Shown here piece after piece: positions 17,242 through 24,887 of a stretch of 64,000 nt of DNA. Under the pieces are notes generated by a model. The model saw only the letters and a list, made by a program, of their open reading frames with translations. It made no database searches and was not told the DNA's origin. Numbering within the stretch: the stretch's first letter is position 1; each line of letters starts with the position of its first letter. Location of the stretch: NCBI GenBank assembly GCA_964626905.1, contig CAZVHA010000002.1, forward strand, positions 124,001 through 188,000, in the 5' to 3' direction. The DNA comes from REEB52 sp964626905 (GTDB lineage Bacteria > Chlamydiota > Chlamydiia > Chlamydiales > SM23-39). The position numbers and the translations under genes are program-made.

Positions 17242-17453
17242 CTCGCTAGTGGGTGTGTTGCATAACCCCCATCCACGTTTTTGTGTAGTGAAGACAGTAT
17301 CAACGGTAAGAACGATGTAACGATGTGAACGATAGTGCATTACAAAATGTTTTTATCGTTTACATCGTTATATCGTTCCACCGTTTTTTTGGAGAGTTGG
17401 GAGAAGGTCGTCTCTATGAGCAACAGGGGTTATGCAACACACCCCTCGCTAGT
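17242..17453. mobile_element. 194-bp MITE with 19-bp terminal inverted repeats and 9-bp target duplication
   Basis: The element is 17251-17444. Its ends GGGTGTGTTGCATAACCCC (17251-17269) and GGGGTTATGCAACACACCC (17426-17444) are perfect inverted repeats. The 9-mer CTCGCTAGT stands directly on both sides (17242-17250 and 17445-17453), a textbook target-site duplication. Inside is a second, imperfect inverted repeat built on AACGAT/ATCGTT motifs (about 17303-17385). It has no transposase gene. A 9-bp duplication and a TTGTTGCATAA-like end resemble the IS903 branch of the IS5 family, which I infer as the mobilising group. Intactness of the duplication suggests recent insertion. Confidence 0.85.
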
Positions 17454-17620
17454 GCTCCATCAAGCCCAAAATGAGGAGTTGGACCGCGCCAAAGCCCCGG
17501 GATTGAGATTGTCGGAGAGGGGGTAGTATCGAGGCAATACAACCCCCCTCTCCGACAACTCAATCGCGGGAGCTTTCGCGTGGGTCTAACTCCTCATTTT
17601 GGGCTTGATGAAGCACTAGT
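17449..17620. repeat. About 170-bp near-perfect palindrome flanked by CTAG
   Basis: Left arm 17449-17530 and right arm 17538-17620 are reverse complements with a few mismatches (for example AGTGCTCCATCAAGCCC against AGTGCTTCATCAAGCCC), leaving a loop of about 7 nt (CGAGGCA). Each end abuts CTAG (17449-17452 and 17616-17619). Removing the palindrome and one CTAG restores the sequence found in the paralogous locus at 21668-21685. It behaves as an inserted foldback element, with a CTAG or TA duplication. It has no coding capacity. The right CTAG supplies the stop codon of the gene at 17616-18155. Confidence 0.8.
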
Positions 17621-18155
17621 TTGAGTTTTGCGCGTTTTGTTCAGAACTGCCAAGCGCATCAGAAAGTGATCTACTGGCCCTGACAAGAACAGTAACTTCT
17701 CTCATAAGCGTTTGGACCTTATCAAAGGACCTTCTGGTAAAAAAGTCATTAGTTAGATAAATACTAGCTATAGTGCTAGCTATTTTATCGGATGTGTCAA
17801 GCGCCCTTTGAATTATTGAAGGGTCGATATTATCTGGGGCGGATAATTTGTAGGATAACGCCGTACATACACCTCCGACCCACCTGTTAGCCGGGGCAAA
17901 AATGGACATGAGCTGCTTGGGTTCTTGTTGAAAAGCGAGTCCCAGATTCGATAAAAGTTTTGTCGCAGCATTGAAAATGGTTCCGAGCGTGGAGAAAAAC
18001 TTGCTGGGGCTTAAATTATCCATCTCCTCGACGAATTGGCGACACGCAAGTATCAAATCTTGGCGGGAAAGCATCAAACGGCAGCGGGGATCGTCTAGAT
18101 CCATACCCTGTGCATTTTGAAACGGATTATTATTGAGATTAGTGGTCGGTATCAT
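17616..18155 (-). CDS. Hypothetical protein, paralog of the gene at 21662
   Basis: 179 residues, no known family, predicted soluble and helical. Its middle aligns with the C-terminal half of the 284-residue protein at 21662-22516: FNAATKLLSNLG with LNDAIKLLSNLG, IFAPANRWVGGVCTALSYK with IFAQAGKAIGHVSDALNDK, IIQRALDTSDKIAS with TIENVLTTLEKIAT. The N-terminal start MIPTTNLNNNPFQNAQG also matches MITTSHLNNLFQNTTD. The present copy is shorter by an internal stretch of about 100 residues. Both genes have the same promoter arrangement. The stop codon falls in the CTAG flank of the palindromic insertion. Confidence 0.6.
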   Translation of the reverse strand: MIPTTNLNNNPFQNAQGMDLDDPRCRLMLSRQDLILACRQFVEEMDNLSPSKFFSTLGTIFNAATKLLSNLGLAFQQEPKQLMSIFAPANRWVGGVCTALSYKLSAPDNIDPSIIQRALDTSDKIASTIASIYLTNDFFTRRSFDKVQTLMREVTVLVRASRSLSDALGSSEQNAQNSN

Positions 18156-18182
18156 GTATATTATCCTTTATTTTTTAAAACA

Positions 18183-18212
18183 ATTATAAACAAATTAATC
18201 GGTTTTATTCAA
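18183..18212 (-). promoter_or_regulatory. Promoter of the 17616 gene, same layout as that of its paralog
   Basis: On the minus strand TTGAAT (complement of 18207-18212), 18-bp spacer, TATAAT (complement of 18183-18188), then an AAATAAAGGATAATATACATG leader to the ATG at 18155. The paralog at 22516 has TTGAAT, an 18-bp spacer and TAAAAT followed by AAATAAAGGGTAATACACATG. Confidence 0.65.
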
Positions 18213-18467
18213 CGTAAAATATAATCATTTCCGGTATAGACATCCTCTTATCCCGGAAATGCGGATTATTTCATCCGCTAGGCAAAAATGAGACAAAGTG
18301 CGCGAGCGCGGCACACGGGGGGTCCCCAACGACGCTTCGTCGGAAGGGGTGAGGATGCCAGATCAAAGCGAAGGCGCCTCCGACCGAGTGGGGGGGGGGT
18401 TCAATAGTAAAACTATTGGTCCTCGAGGAGGGTTGATATGAGAAGGCCGCAGCAAGCAGATTGCCAC
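18213..18467. other. Intergenic region with hairpins and a GC-rich block
   Basis: No gene is supported. ATTTCCGG/CCGGAAAT and GCGGAT/ATCCGC pairs occur near 18228-18282. A GC-rich block from about 18296 to 18412 departs from the AT-rich flanks and contains a hairpin CCCC-aa-CGACG/CGTCG-gaa-GGGG (18324-18349) and a run of ten G near 18400. The block may be a decayed repeat or MITE, but I found no second copy in the window. Confidence 0.4.
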
Positions 18468-20612
18468 CTATTTGGATCTCGGGTTAATAACTTGCCTATC
18501 GCAGTACTCTTGGATCCCTGGAATAGAATGCTTTCGGACGATCTCTTCAACCTGACTTTTTGCAGTGATGTTATTGCTTTCAAGATATCGTTGAACCTTT
18601 CTTCCGTAAGTTTTCATTTTCCTTTCGACTCGCATGTTGAGTATTCTTGTCTCATTTTCCATATTCACACTTTCTTTGAGATCATTTTTTATAGATTCTG
18701 ATGCTAACTGCCCTTTTTTATTCACAACCACACTTTGTGGCGAATCAATAATCGGCTTGATGGCATCATAATATTGGCAGGCCCTCTTCATTCTAATAGG
18801 CAATGAGATATAATGGACCTTTCGAGTTAAGGGCATAGCAGGCTCAGATAACTTGTAGATATCCTCATATTTTTCTTGATTTCGCAACATAAAAGCTCCA
18901 TCTAATGAAAAATAAGAACAGCCAAGTCCTTTCTGTAATTTTTCCTCGCTCTTCGGGACAAAAAATTCGGATAAAGCATCTTTCGAAAGAGCATTTGCAA
19001 TTCCATATAAGAGTACATCATGGCTCCCCAAAGGATCGCAGACAAACATCTTTATTCTGGGTTGCGGATTCGATTTATCGATGGTCACCTCTCCAAAAAA
19101 CGAGTGTCCTCCAGCTCTTCTGACGAACTGAAACCGATGTATTGAATTTTTTGTCGGGTTTTCTACAAGGCGATTTATGAATTGGATAAGATCCCTAATC
19201 TCAGGGATAACATAGACAGAAGTTACCCCTTTTGCAGCAATGACAAGAGCGATTTCAGCAAGTTCAATGCTTCCTAATCGGTTAAATTTCTCATTTAAAT
19301 TCCATAATTTCTTCCCTTCTGAAAGAGATTGATTCATAGCGGGAGCTGGGATAGTTGCTGGGCGGGGCAGATCCTGCAAAGCCCGCATCCTCTGGATGAG
19401 TTCATCAACATTTCTAATTGAATGTAACCGTGGTATCTGATCTCTCAGTCTACTAGGTACAGCGGCAATCGCATTTAAAAGGGCAATCGCCGATTGAACA
19501 TTCCTATTCGTATTTTCTAGGTGTCTATATCGAGTACAAATGTCCTCTCTTTCATCAGCAGGAAGGGCTGCAATCGCATTTAAAAGGGCGATCCTATCTT
19601 GAACAAGCATTCTTTCGTTCGAAAGGTAGCGACATTGGGTGCAAATATAGCTCATTGAATCAGCAGGAAGGGCTGCAATCGCATTCAATAAGTCAATTTT
19701 ATTCTGATCGCTTTCATATTCTCTTTCTCCAAGCAGAGCCCTATATTGATCGCGGATATCGCTGAGGTTGTCAGCAGGCAGCTTAGCAATTGCGTTCAAT
19801 ATCGCAATTTGGTTTTCAAGGCTTCCATAGCGCTTGAGCAATGATTTTGCCATTTCTATGAAGTGATATCTTTCTATTACAGACATTTCTTTAACGATTT
19901 TTTCGACAACTCTCTTCAGCGGAATTACTTGATCATGGGAAATAACATTATCTTTCAACGGGCAGTCCCATTGAGAAGATTCTTCCCAATCTAGCCACCG
20001 TATTCTTTCGGCTACAGACATATGCTCATATATTCCCTTTTTAGCTGCATCGAGAATCCTCTTTCTGCCAAAATCGCTTGAGGCAGTAACTTCATCCTGA
20101 GCCTTTAGAATATCCGCGATTTCTTCGCTCTTCCACAGTCCTTCTGCAAATCTTACATCGGGCTCGTGATTTAAAGATTGAAGCGCAGTTAGAAGAATAA
20201 ACCTATCCTCAATGCTCATCTGATACTTAAAAAGTGACTTGGTTTTTACAATCATGAGCCACTTTTCTTTAGGAAGCCCGGCAACAGCTCGATAGACCAT
20301 AGCTACTGCCTTACCATCCTTGAGCCCACAACTAGCGATCCGCCCACTTTCGATAAGATTCATCCAATCTTCTTTTGAGAACCCGAAATACATGTTTAAA
20401 AAGGCAACTTCTTTTATTACCTCGCTTTTACTTGTAACGCCATGAGAATAATCAAATATATTCGAAGCAAATCCACAAACTTCTTTTTTTTTATCTTCAG
20501 AAATCGCTTCCAAAGCTGAAACAATTTTTAATTTTTCATGGAAGGTTTTCTCTCCCCAAAGAAGATTTTTTGTCTCTGCCCTAGGAAACATGGTTTTAAA
20601 AATGGAAATCAT
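18468..20612 (-). CDS. Repeat protein with YopJ/C55-like acetyltransferase triad (candidate effector)
   Basis: 714 residues. An N-terminal module (FHEKLKIVSALEAIS, about 24-38) is shared with the gene remnant at 21029. Four tandem repeats of about 35 residues centred on IALLNAIAALPAD begin near 270, 307, 341 and 377. Residues 470-580 look like the YopJ family: a GGHSFF segment with H503, D526 in FVCDPLG (YopJ has E in LFEPA) and C565 in GLGCSYFSLDGAFML (YopJ ECGIFSFALAKK). The His-to-Cys distance is 62, against 63 in YopJ. Such enzymes acetylate host Ser/Thr/Lys, or act as Ub-like proteases. The C-terminus is basic and helical. No signal peptide. The family call is by motif and spacing only. 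Confidence 0.55.
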   Translation of the reverse strand: MISIFKTMFPRAETKNLLWGEKTFHEKLKIVSALEAISEDKKKEVCGFASNIFDYSHGVTSKSEVIKEVAFLNMYFGFSKEDWMNLIESGRIASCGLKDGKAVAMVYRAVAGLPKEKWLMIVKTKSLFKYQMSIEDRFILLTALQSLNHEPDVRFAEGLWKSEEIADILKAQDEVTASSDFGRKRILDAAKKGIYEHMSVAERIRWLDWEESSQWDCPLKDNVISHDQVIPLKRVVEKIVKEMSVIERYHFIEMAKSLLKRYGSLENQIAILNAIAKLPADNLSDIRDQYRALLGEREYESDQNKIDLLNAIAALPADSMSYICTQCRYLSNERMLVQDRIALLNAIAALPADEREDICTRYRHLENTNRNVQSAIALLNAIAAVPSRLRDQIPRLHSIRNVDELIQRMRALQDLPRPATIPAPAMNQSLSEGKKLWNLNEKFNRLGSIELAEIALVIAAKGVTSVYVIPEIRDLIQFINRLVENPTKNSIHRFQFVRRAGGHSFFGEVTIDKSNPQPRIKMFVCDPLGSHDVLLYGIANALSKDALSEFFVPKSEEKLQKGLGCSYFSLDGAFMLRNQEKYEDIYKLSEPAMPLTRKVHYISLPIRMKRACQYYDAIKPIIDSPQSVVVNKKGQLASESIKNDLKESVNMENETRILNMRVERKMKTYGRKVQRYLESNNITAKSQVEEIVRKHSIPGIQEYCDRQVINPRSK

Positions 20613-20819
20613 AAATCAGATCCTATCATTCAATATTTTGCTGAATTGACTCCAGTTCATCCGTAATATCCCTAAATTAAATCACAACAAAATAACTGTT
20701 ATTAATAAAAACAATTTTAACATATTAATTTAAATTTGTAATTAAATATAAAACGTATTTTTTTATTTAGATTTACATGCAATTGATTATAAGTCGCTTG
20801 TGGTTTTTATTGTGTGGCT

Positions 20820-20875
20820 CTGGAGTTTGGACTGATTTCGCGAGCGTCAGCGAGTGAAATTAGTCCAAACTCCAG
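20820..20875. repeat. Long hairpin between divergent paralogous genes
   Basis: CTGGAGTTTGGACTGATTTC (20820-20839) pairs with GAAATTAGTCCAAACTCCAG (20856-20875) with one mismatch, and the inner CGCGAGCG/CAGCGAG bases extend the stem. It lies in the 416-bp gap between the start of the YopJ-like gene and the remnant of its paralog; the rest of the gap is AT-rich with no gene. No T-run follows, so it is probably a foldback repeat rather than a terminator. Confidence 0.6.
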
Positions 20876-21028
20876 TCAAAGGGGTTTTTTCTGCTCTTTA
20901 CATGCTAATAACCAGTGACTTAACGTATATTTTTCGTTTCCAGTAAAATTTTATAACTAAAAATGGAATAAAAAATTTACTTGGGCTACAATTGTATGTA
21001 ATTACTAATAAAATTTGAGGCAATAGTT

Positions 21029-21660
21029 GTGAGTTCGTTTTTCGGTGCAATTAAAGCGTTTGCTGACAGTGAAACAAGAGGATTATTGAGCGGAAAGTCT
21101 TTCAGAGAAAAATTGAAGATTGGTTCCGCTTTAGCAGCAATCGATAATAACGATAAAAAACAGGTTTTAGATCTAACTCAGCATATATTGTGTCATGATC
21201 CTTGTTATCATGGATCTACCCAAATATGAAACATATGATGTCTTTGAAGCAAAACTGAATCAGTCGATTGAGTTCATTGTAGGCGGAAATCGAATAGGTC
21301 TGGTCTGATTTAGAAACAGGGGACCTGCAAATCTTCCACACGACCTTTGTGCACATATCTTGAAAATTAAGTTCGGTAAGACATATGATGCTCCGGATTT
21401 TAAACAAAGGATTGACTATGATTTGCATTTACCGAGACGTGTCCTACTGGCTTCATTGCGCGCCAAATGCGCCCCGTTTAAGCCAACAAAGGGCTGCTCA
21501 ATTATTATGTGAGATGAAAAAACAACAAAGCACTACGCCCCCCGCTCCTCGGTATGTAGGTAATAGGAGGGTCGTACAAGTGACGTTGAGCATAGAGGTA
21601 GATAGCAATCAAATTCGAATAATAAAAGAGGTGGCGAAAGGGACAATACTAGGGGACTGA
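21029..21660 (+). pseudogene. Decayed paralog of the YopJ-like repeat gene and adjoining debris
   Basis: The GTG at 21029 opens 66 codons whose first 50 match the N-terminus of the 714-residue protein (SFREKLKIGSALAAI against TFHEKLKIVSALEAI, preceded by ETRGLL against ETKNLL). The frame stops at 21227. Another open stretch in a different frame (about 21323-21513) reads NLPHDLCAHILKIKFGKTYD, F-box-like at its start, and ends at a stop. A further 91-codon frame runs to 21660. The succession of short frames without shared start sites suggests a broken gene. It lies divergently to its intact relative, with the hairpin at 20820 between them. Confidence 0.55.
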
Positions 21661-21661
21661 G

Positions 21662-22516
21662 TTAATTTTGTTTCTGCTCGCTAGTTTGAGTTTTGAGCGC
21701 TTCGTTCAGCCTGCTAACTTCTTCTTTAAGCGCTAGAAACTGTTCTTTGAATTTTCTGCTGAATAAAAAATGTTTCCCAGATGCATAAAAAGTAGCTATT
21801 TTTTCGAGTGTCGTAAGTACGTTTTCAATTGTTGGGGGGACAGTATCTTGGGAGGGAAATTTGTCGTTTAACGCGTCAGATACATGCCCGATCGCCTTGC
21901 CGGCCTGCGCAAAAATGGTCCTGAGCCATTTGGAGTCTGGTAGAGGATTGCCTGCCTTCTCCCCTAGATTTGATAAAAGTTTTATCGCATCATTGAGAAT
22001 AGTTCTGAGAATGGAGGAGCACTCGCTGATGCTTAAATCCTCGATCTGATGGAAGAATTGGTAACTAGTAAACGCCAAATGGTGGCTAGAATCGGCTAGA
22101 TCTATGCCCTGCTTTTTAAGCATGTCCTTTCGAACGGAGTAAATTTCGAGATATTTACTAATAGCAGCAAAAACCTCCACAAAATAATCTTTATGAAGGG
22201 GAGTTATTTCTTGTTCACTAAGTAACATGCTTGCTAATCCCGAAGCGAACTTTTCTGAGAACTGACTCGCCAAAAAATGTGTCTTTTGAGCAGTATCTGC
22301 CAATATGTAACACTCCATCATTTTCCGCTTACTAATGTCCGGATCTGCTGGACCCCAAAGCTTAGTACAAGCCTCATGAAGTGTCTGAATTTCCTTAATA
22401 GCATTAGCTGTCTTCAGGCGAAAAATTTCGGGATTAGCAGCACACCTATCTGTTAAATTGTCACAGGCATCCGTTGTATTTTGAAACAGATTATTTAGAT
22501 GAGAGGTCGTAATCAT
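21662..22516 (-). CDS. Hypothetical protein, longer paralog of the gene at 17616
   Basis: 284 residues, helix-rich, no signal peptide and no known family. The C-terminal 150 residues align with the 179-residue protein at 17616 (see there). The unique N-terminal half (ANAIKEIQTLHEACTKLWG, FSEKFASGLASMLLSEQEI) is also helical. The 18-mer TTGTTTCTGCTCGCTAGT near its 3' end (21668-21685) recurs at 17233-17250, beyond the two insertions next to the paralog, which shows that homology of the two loci continues past the coding region. Confidence 0.6.
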   Translation of the reverse strand: MITTSHLNNLFQNTTDACDNLTDRCAANPEIFRLKTANAIKEIQTLHEACTKLWGPADPDISKRKMMECYILADTAQKTHFLASQFSEKFASGLASMLLSEQEITPLHKDYFVEVFAAISKYLEIYSVRKDMLKKQGIDLADSSHHLAFTSYQFFHQIEDLSISECSSILRTILNDAIKLLSNLGEKAGNPLPDSKWLRTIFAQAGKAIGHVSDALNDKFPSQDTVPPTIENVLTTLEKIATFYASGKHFLFSRKFKEQFLALKEEVSRLNEALKTQTSEQKQN

Positions 22517-22544
22517 GTGTATTACCCTTTATTTTTTAACAAAG

Positions 22545-22574
22545 ATTTTAAATGAAGTAACGAGTTTTATTCAA
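22545..22574 (-). promoter_or_regulatory. Promoter of the 21662 gene
   Basis: TTGAAT (complement of 22569-22574), 18-bp spacer, TAAAAT (complement of 22545-22550), then an AAATAAAGGGTAATACACATG leader. Same arrangement as at 18183-18212, implying shared regulation of the two paralogs. Confidence 0.6.
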
Positions 22575-22661
22575 TAGAATAAATGAAACTATCCCATCAA
22601 ATCCACAGATTATTCGGAGTACACTCCGGATAAAAGAGCAAAACCTCGGAGTTCATTCCGG

Positions 22662-22847
22662 ATGTTTGAGAGTGTCCTAGCAGAACAAAATCCTCATTGG
22701 GTTGGTACCATTTACGACCAAGGGATTGGAAGAGAATGCCTTAAGCATATGCTTAGACTGTTAAAAGCCCAGCAAGTCATTTCCTTACGGGGGTTCATTG
22801 GGCCGGTAAAAGCACAAGGATACTTCTTATTTCTTGAACGATTTTGA
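22662..22847 (+). pseudogene. N-terminal remnant of an AAA ATPase (AAA_14/DUF4143-like)
   Basis: 61 codons reading FESVLAEQNPHWVGTIYDQG, then RECLKHMLRLLKAQQVISLRG. The NPHWxG...GxxRexL...xxiisLxGxRxxGKST order is the usual beginning of AAA ATPases with a DUF4143 tail. The frame ends where the P-loop should be (GFIGPVKAQG in place of G-x-R-x-x-G-K-S-T), so no functional ATPase remains. A complete member of the broader family is at 34263-35402. Confidence 0.4.
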
Positions 22848-22883
22848 GCTCTTCCCCACAATATATTCTAAAAGTGAGCATTC

Positions 22884-24887
22884 ATGGAAGAAGATCTGAA
22901 GAAGAGTTTGAGTAAAATTGCGAATACGATCCGGCAACTTTCAATGGATGCAGTGCAAAGGGCTAATTCAGGTCATCCGGGGATGCCGATGGGGTGTGCG
23001 GAGCTCGGTGCCTATCTTTACGGCATACTCCTCAGACACAACCCGAAAAACTCAAAGTGGCTGAATCGGGACCGGCTCGTCCTTTCAGCGGGCCACGGTT
23101 CGATGTGGCTCTACTCCTGTCTCCATTTGTCTGGTTTCAATTTATCTTTGGACGAGATCAAGCGCTTTCGGCAGCTCCATTCAAAGACGCCGGGGCATCC
23201 CGAATATGGGCTCACAGATGGAGTGGAGGCGACGACAGGGCCTTTGGGCCAGGGGGTCGGCAATGCAGTGGGGATGGCGCTTGGGCTGAAATTGCTCGGG
23301 GCCAAATTCAATCGAGAGGAATTTCCCCTATTTGACAGCAAAGTGTATTGCATTGCGGGCGATGGGTGCATGATGGAGGGAATCTCTTCGGAAGCCTCCT
23401 CTTTTGCCGGGCATCTCAAGATCAATAATCTCGTTTTAATCTACGACTCGAATCACATCTGTCTCGATGGGCCCCTTTCGGAGTGCATGTCCGAAGAGAC
23501 GATCCAACGCTACAAGGCGTATGGCTGGGACGTGTTTGAATGTGACGGCTATGATTTCGATCAGATGAATGCGATTTTCACGAAGATTCGCGCCTCGCAG
23601 GAGCGGCCCGTTCTCATCGTATTGCACACAATTATCGGCAAGGGCTCGCCGCACAAAGCGGGGACTCACAAAGTGCACGGCGCACCCTTAGGCCCAGAAG
23701 AGGTGGCTGCGACGAAGGAGGCTCTTGGGCTTTCTCAAGAGGAGTTTTATATTCCGCAAGCGGTGATCTCATTTTTTGAGCAAAAACTTCCGAAAGAGGC
23801 TGCTTTGGAGGCCGAGTGGCATCAGATGTTTCGAAAATGGGCGGGCAAATACCCCGATTTGGCTGTCGAGTTTGAAAGAATGCAAAAGCGGGAATTGCCG
23901 GAAGATTTGGAAGTGCGGCTCAAACAAATGAAGCTCAAATCGCCCATGGCTAGTAGAGCTTCTTCTGGCGCTTGCATTCAGCTGCTTGCCAAAAATTTGC
24001 CGCAGCTCTACGGCGGCTCAGCGGATCTATCGGGCTCTGATGAGACGATGATGAAGGAGTATCCGATCGTCACTCCGGGGAATTTTGACGGGAGGAACAT
24101 GAAATATGGCGTTCGGGAATTTGCGATGGCGGCGATGTCAGCGGGGCTCTCTCTTACGGGGATGATTCAGCCATTTTGCGGGACATTTTTTACCTTTAGC
24201 GACTATATGCGCAACGCGATCCGCCTGGCCTCATTATCGCCCTATCATGTGATCTACCAATTTACTCACGACTCGATTTTTCTCGGCGAAGATGGGCCGA
24301 CGCATCAAGCGGTTGAGCAGCTCGCCTCGCTCAGAGCAATGCCTCGGCTTCACCTGATTCGCCCTGCCGATGCGCATGAGGTGAAAATGGCGTGGCTCGC
24401 TGCGTTGAGATATGAGGGGCCGACGGCGCTTGTCCTTTCAAGGCAAGGGCTCCCCGAGATCAAAGAGACCAATGTCCCTTATGAAGAGGGGATGGGAAGG
24501 GGGGGATATATTGTCAGAAGGGAAAAGGGGAGGCCCGATTACACCCTTTTTGCGACTGGATCGGAGCTCTCTTTGGCACTCGACACGGCGAGCGGGCTCG
24601 AAAAATTGGGCAAACAGGTGCGCGTTGTGTCAATGCCCTGTTGGGCCCTTTTTGAAAAGCAGCCAGAAGAGTATAAAAAATCGGTTGTCGAGGGGAATTT
24701 GGGGGTGCGGGTCGCCATTGAAGCGGGGAGTGATTTTGGCTGGCACAGATACATTGGGCGGCACGGAATTGCGATTTGCATGGAAGGATTTGGTCACTCT
24801 GCACCGGCGGCAGATTTGGCACAAGAATTCGGCTTTACTCCGGATGCAATTATCGAGCGGCTACTCAATGTTCAAAGCAGCACTTGA
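22884..24887 (+). CDS. tkt: Transketolase
   Basis: 667 residues, normal length. It has the N-terminal thiamine diphosphate domain (MPMGCAELGAYL, HGSMWLYSCLHLSGF, CIAGDGCMMEGISSEASSFA), a central pyrimidine-binding domain (YGVREFAMAAMSAGLSL, FLGEDGPTHQAVEQLASLRA) and the C-terminal domain. It moves two-carbon ketol units in the non-oxidative pentose phosphate pathway. It overlaps hemE by 20 bp. In Chlamydia tkt sits beside alaS; here it is separated from it by the 17.2-22.8 kb island. Confidence 0.95.
   Translation: MEEDLKKSLSKIANTIRQLSMDAVQRANSGHPGMPMGCAELGAYLYGILLRHNPKNSKWLNRDRLVLSAGHGSMWLYSCLHLSGFNLSLDEIKRFRQLHSKTPGHPEYGLTDGVEATTGPLGQGVGNAVGMALGLKLLGAKFNREEFPLFDSKVYCIAGDGCMMEGISSEASSFAGHLKINNLVLIYDSNHICLDGPLSECMSEETIQRYKAYGWDVFECDGYDFDQMNAIFTKIRASQERPVLIVLHTIIGKGSPHKAGTHKVHGAPLGPEEVAATKEALGLSQEEFYIPQAVISFFEQKLPKEAALEAEWHQMFRKWAGKYPDLAVEFERMQKRELPEDLEVRLKQMKLKSPMASRASSGACIQLLAKNLPQLYGGSADLSGSDETMMKEYPIVTPGNFDGRNMKYGVREFAMAAMSAGLSLTGMIQPFCGTFFTFSDYMRNAIRLASLSPYHVIYQFTHDSIFLGEDGPTHQAVEQLASLRAMPRLHLIRPADAHEVKMAWLAALRYEGPTALVLSRQGLPEIKETNVPYEEGMGRGGYIVRREKGRPDYTLFATGSELSLALDTASGLEKLGKQVRVVSMPCWALFEKQPEEYKKSVVEGNLGVRVAIEAGSDFGWHRYIGRHGIAICMEGFGHSAPAADLAQEFGFTPDAIIERLLNVQSST

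Noticed and set aside
17335..17526. 63-codon plus frame across the MITE and the palindrome
   Set aside because: It spans two inserted elements and their junction, so it cannot be an inherited gene.
24412..24867. Upstream extension of hemE
   Set aside because: The 152 codons lie within tkt in another frame; the conserved HemE start is at 24868.
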